A stretch of DNA of 64,000 nt, taken from the NCBI GenBank assembly GCA_964036665.1, contig OZ038526.1, positions 28,768,001-28,832,000 of the forward strand. Direction: 5' to 3'. The first letter of the stretch is position 1. Each line of letters opens with the position of its first letter. Shown piece by piece: positions 60,984 through 64,000 of this stretch. Made by a program: the position numbers and the translations under genes. The DNA comes from Gordius sp. MW1. Taxonomy: Eukaryota > Nematomorpha > Gordioida > Gordea > Gordiidae. The notes beneath the pieces were generated by a model. It ran no database searches. It was not told the origin of the DNA and saw only the letters and a program-made list of their open reading frames with translations.

Positions 60984-63900
60984 TAGTATGACGAGTTTTG
61001 TAAGAGGAGTAGCCCAAAACTAAGCGCAAATTGGCCCCAGCTATTTCCCTTGCCCCCCTCTCCACCGGCGAGGCTCTTGTTTTATGATTGAATTTATATT
61101 GGGAGGGGGATTTTTGTCATTTACAACATTCAAGAGCCCCTAAAAATATCTTTTCCATCATTTCGATCGGCCAGCATATGATTTTATGTCTTACTTATAG
61201 CCTTTTTTTATGTCCCCAATGAGCAAGTTCCAGTCCTCGTTCATATTCAGTTTCAACTTTATGGCACCCAACAGTGTAAAAGCTTTTTGATTGTATTTAT
61301 CGCTTGTCAAGGTTTTCTTTGACATTTTGTATATTGGCGTTCATATAAATCCTTCTTTCGGGATAAATCTTCTATCAATATACCTAACAAGTGGAAGGTG
61401 TTACCTGGCGATTCTTTCTCCCGGTATTGCTTAGCAATCCTTTGTCCTCCATAAATCTTTCATATATACAGATATTCTATTATAAAAAAATTTCATTTCT
61501 ATAAATCAATAATCTTTGCGCTTTACAATATAATTGACTAGTGCCAGGTCTATTTCATGTGTGCGTTGAAGTATGTCCCCATGATAAGTTTCTTATCCTG
61601 CCATATCATGTGTCTCCTTTACAAATAACTCAATGAATATTTTTTGTTTCATTTCCATACACCCAATTCGTGAGTCTTGTGCACACCTAGCGGTAAGAAA
61701 TATTTTTTAATCTACAATTTTTACTTACATCAACCGATTCGATCATTTTTTGACTTTCATCGTGTCCTTGTACAATTTACTCCAGACGAATCGACCCTTT
61801 TTAATTTGGTGATCCACCGCATTGATTCCAATCCACCTCATCGTTTGAAGGTAGACGATGGGTATCTTTCGTCTTTTTAGCATTTGTGCAACTCAATGCT
61901 ATTTATTTAACGTTCCTACATTCCAGCATGCTATTCACATCCTATTTTCCACTAGTCTCCCAATCCGTCTTCGTTGTGAGTTATGTTTAACCCTAGTTTA
62001 TTCGCCACATTACACGGGCAGAAGATGCACTGCGCGGGACATCTTAGCTTTCTGTTGCAAAATTTTATTTAAAAAAAATCATTACCTTTAAGTAGGTTCT
62101 AATGTCGATTTCTAGCCTGACGCCAATTCTCCCCTATTTGCACACCCACTTGAGACCGTCGCAAGTAGAGTTGTGAATATTCTTTATCTATATTTTAAAT
62201 GTTAAGGATGAGTCATTAATCCATTATTTGCCGTCCCCTCATACTTTAAATTAAAATTATGCCTTTAGGAGTAAGAACTCAATTTGAAGAGCGGACTATT
62301 TATCCTGAAGTTCAACATCCATCACAGAGGCCTTGCCCGAATTACATGACAATGATATGTCAATTAAGAAAAGAAAAAACGATTTTGTTACCAATGCTTG
62401 TATGAGAAGCTGATCAATCACAGGCCTTAATGATGTACCTATTTCTGAACTATCAATACCTTACCCCCCCCCCCCCCCCCCAATTTTCCTTCTACTGCGG
62501 ATAGAGCGAGTTAGCAGATGAATAAAAAGGGAGGTGGTATACTAAACACACGAGTAAATTTTTGTTTTACAAAACTTATTCCATGAATTTCCCTCTCCAT
62601 TTTGTATTCGTTGCGCGTTGAAACTTTTGATTTTATATCTTTGCGCACCGCACCATTGAAATAAAATTAATATTTCTTTGTATAATATATAATTATATGT
62701 TAGCATTTTAATTTAATAAATATATTGACATTGCAAATTTTTAGTTTGAATGAGAATTATCAATTCAAACTCGTTAATATTTCCTTATGTTATAATATTC
62801 AATTTTTAAGCTGCAGAAGTCCATCCTCAGGAAATAAAAAGTGGAGAAATTACACAAATAATAAATTGAAGTGAGTGTATGGGTAAGATGACAAAGATAT
62901 TAATGGATTAAAACAATAATTACTAATCAGGTTGAGCGAGAGGGTAACAATAGGATTGTAGGGATAGGTTTTAAAAAAAATGATTACAGATATTGTTAAC
63001 AAAAGGTGCGAAAAAAAGGAAAGAGGCGAACTCAGGTTTTATAAAAAATAGAATGATGCAACTATTGTGTTTAACAAAAAAATAGCATGTATATAGTGAT
63101 GAATCCGCGAAAAGGCTCGGTCTAGTCTAGTCTAGTGACGAGAATTTTCTCGAGATGAGCGATAGGAGATGTTAGAAACGAGATCTCGTATTATAATTCT
63201 CTTTGTTGATCCTCATAATCATATATAGTAAATTTAGTTTATATTTATATCATGTATAATTCACATTTAGAAAATTTACACAGCCAGGTAGAATATATCC
63301 GCCTAATATTTAAATTTTAGTAATTATAGTTCGTTCAATATAATATGAATGGCCCTTGGGGCATACAAATAGTAACATTTATTATATATTTATATACTTA
63401 GCATTATTATGTACGATGAACATACAAAATTGACATGAAATATACTAAAGCATTTATAATCAATCGGTCGTTAATCAGACAAAATACTTATATAACTTTG
63501 GCTAATTTTAAGCACCTCAACGATTTCTGTGCCTACCAAACGATAGTTTTCAGAGCATCTTTCATTATTTGATAAGACCGTATTTCAATCTTGAGTCTAC
63601 CCAGAGTTATGCTTGAACATAATGGCACACCTTTGAAATTTTCAAACTATAAATCACATTATTAATTTGTTTTGTTATATACATTGCTCTTAATCTTTTA
63701 TAACAAATAAATATTTCATGGCAAATTTATCTTAAAAATTGTATAAGTAAATATTTTGGGACATAATATAGCGTCGAACACTATACTAGAAGTATTTTTT
63801 TTAATGTAAATATATTAGTTATAAAATTATATGCAATTTGTCAAAACCTCGAAACTTTTATGTTCCAAATTTATTAACAATGCTACTTTCGCTTTTACAA

Positions 63901-64000
63901 CTTAAACTTAATGTGTGCTACTAATTAACTTGCTTTATGGTTAATTATAAAAAGTATCTACACGCGCCTTTTTGATTTCTATGAAAATATGATAATAATA
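60984..64000. other. Intergenic flank
   Basis: Apart from the LINE relic I see no gene. It includes a 20-base C run at about 62464-62483 and a short TCTAG tandem (63120-63135). Confidence 0.5.
61540..61950 (-). pseudogene. LINE-type endonuclease relic
   Basis: On the minus strand near 61.94-61.74 kb one frame reads IACWNVGTLN, then after two stops VAQMLKRRKIPIV and RWIGINAVDH. These match the start of the AP-type endonuclease of non-LTR retrotransposons (WNVRTL ... LQETRW). Further on, near 61.55 kb, MGTYFNAHM recalls its GDFNA motif. Key residues are altered and stops are present, so it is dead. Confidence 0.55.

Noticed and set aside
61677..62091. Plus-strand ORFs of 67 and 77 codons
   Set aside because: No recognisable domain, and the minus strand of the same stretch shows a LINE endonuclease relic.

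Overview
The window looks like part of an AT-rich animal genome. Supporting signs are very low GC outside the repeats, GT-AG introns with GTAAGT/GTAAAT donors, 8-bp target-site duplications around hAT-type transposons, a LINE endonuclease relic and six-cysteine antistasin-type domains. A parasitic copepod such as a sea louse is my best guess. I cannot test it, and other AT-rich invertebrates would fit. Nothing bacterial is present.

Most of the window (57343 down to 1) is read here as one minus-strand, intron-rich gene for an enormous secreted protein, and its 3' end lies beyond the left edge. From 5' to 3' it has: a start codon and hydrophobic signal segment (57.3 kb); a 27-nt micro-exon; antistasin-like domain 1 (57.1 kb); a series of 33 to 51-nt micro-exons (56.9-51.4 kb); Ser/Thr/Pro-rich linker exons (48.8-42.6 kb); antistasin-like domain 2 (40.6 kb) followed by a second set of micro-exons of matching sizes (40.3-36.8 kb); a short globular region on exons of mixed phase (35.1-32.9 kb); and 15 mucin-like exons (29.9 kb to the left edge). 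The mucin-like exons are built from a 39-bp minisatellite encoding a 13-residue Pro/Ser/Thr/Gly repeat ([13 protein letters not shown] and variants). Nearly every exon is symmetric phase 1-1, so exons can be skipped or duplicated without changing frame.

The mucin-like part holds 8,349 codons in the window. The lead 1.0-kb exon to 4.0-kb exons are separated by 14 introns of 347-348 bp that are almost identical. This indicates very recent tandem amplification of an exon plus its intron, with a 3,669-bp two-exon higher-order unit visible at the left. The other long open frames in these arrays, on both strands, are shadows of a repeat whose period is a multiple of three.

The long introns of the 5' half are full of small DNA transposons, many with exact 8-bp target duplications (30.7-31.9, 38.8-39.0, 41.7, 43.0, 44.0-44.8, 49.2-50.3 and nested copies at 53.4-54.3 kb), a TA-flanked pair (33.5-34.4 and about 40.8-41.4 kb), a foldback element (54.6-55.4 kb) and a degenerate tandem-repeat element (45.3-46.7 kb). 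Upstream of the gene, a 1,580-bp hAT element (58874-60453) lies inside an older inverted-repeat element. Its 277-residue ORF keeps the BED zinc finger and dimerisation domain but lacks the catalytic core. A decayed LINE endonuclease lies near 61.5-61.95 kb, and I see nothing else coding to the right edge.

The gene model was made by eye from splice consensus, phase and frame. The join between 36.8 and 35.1 kb and a few very small exons are uncertain and are marked.
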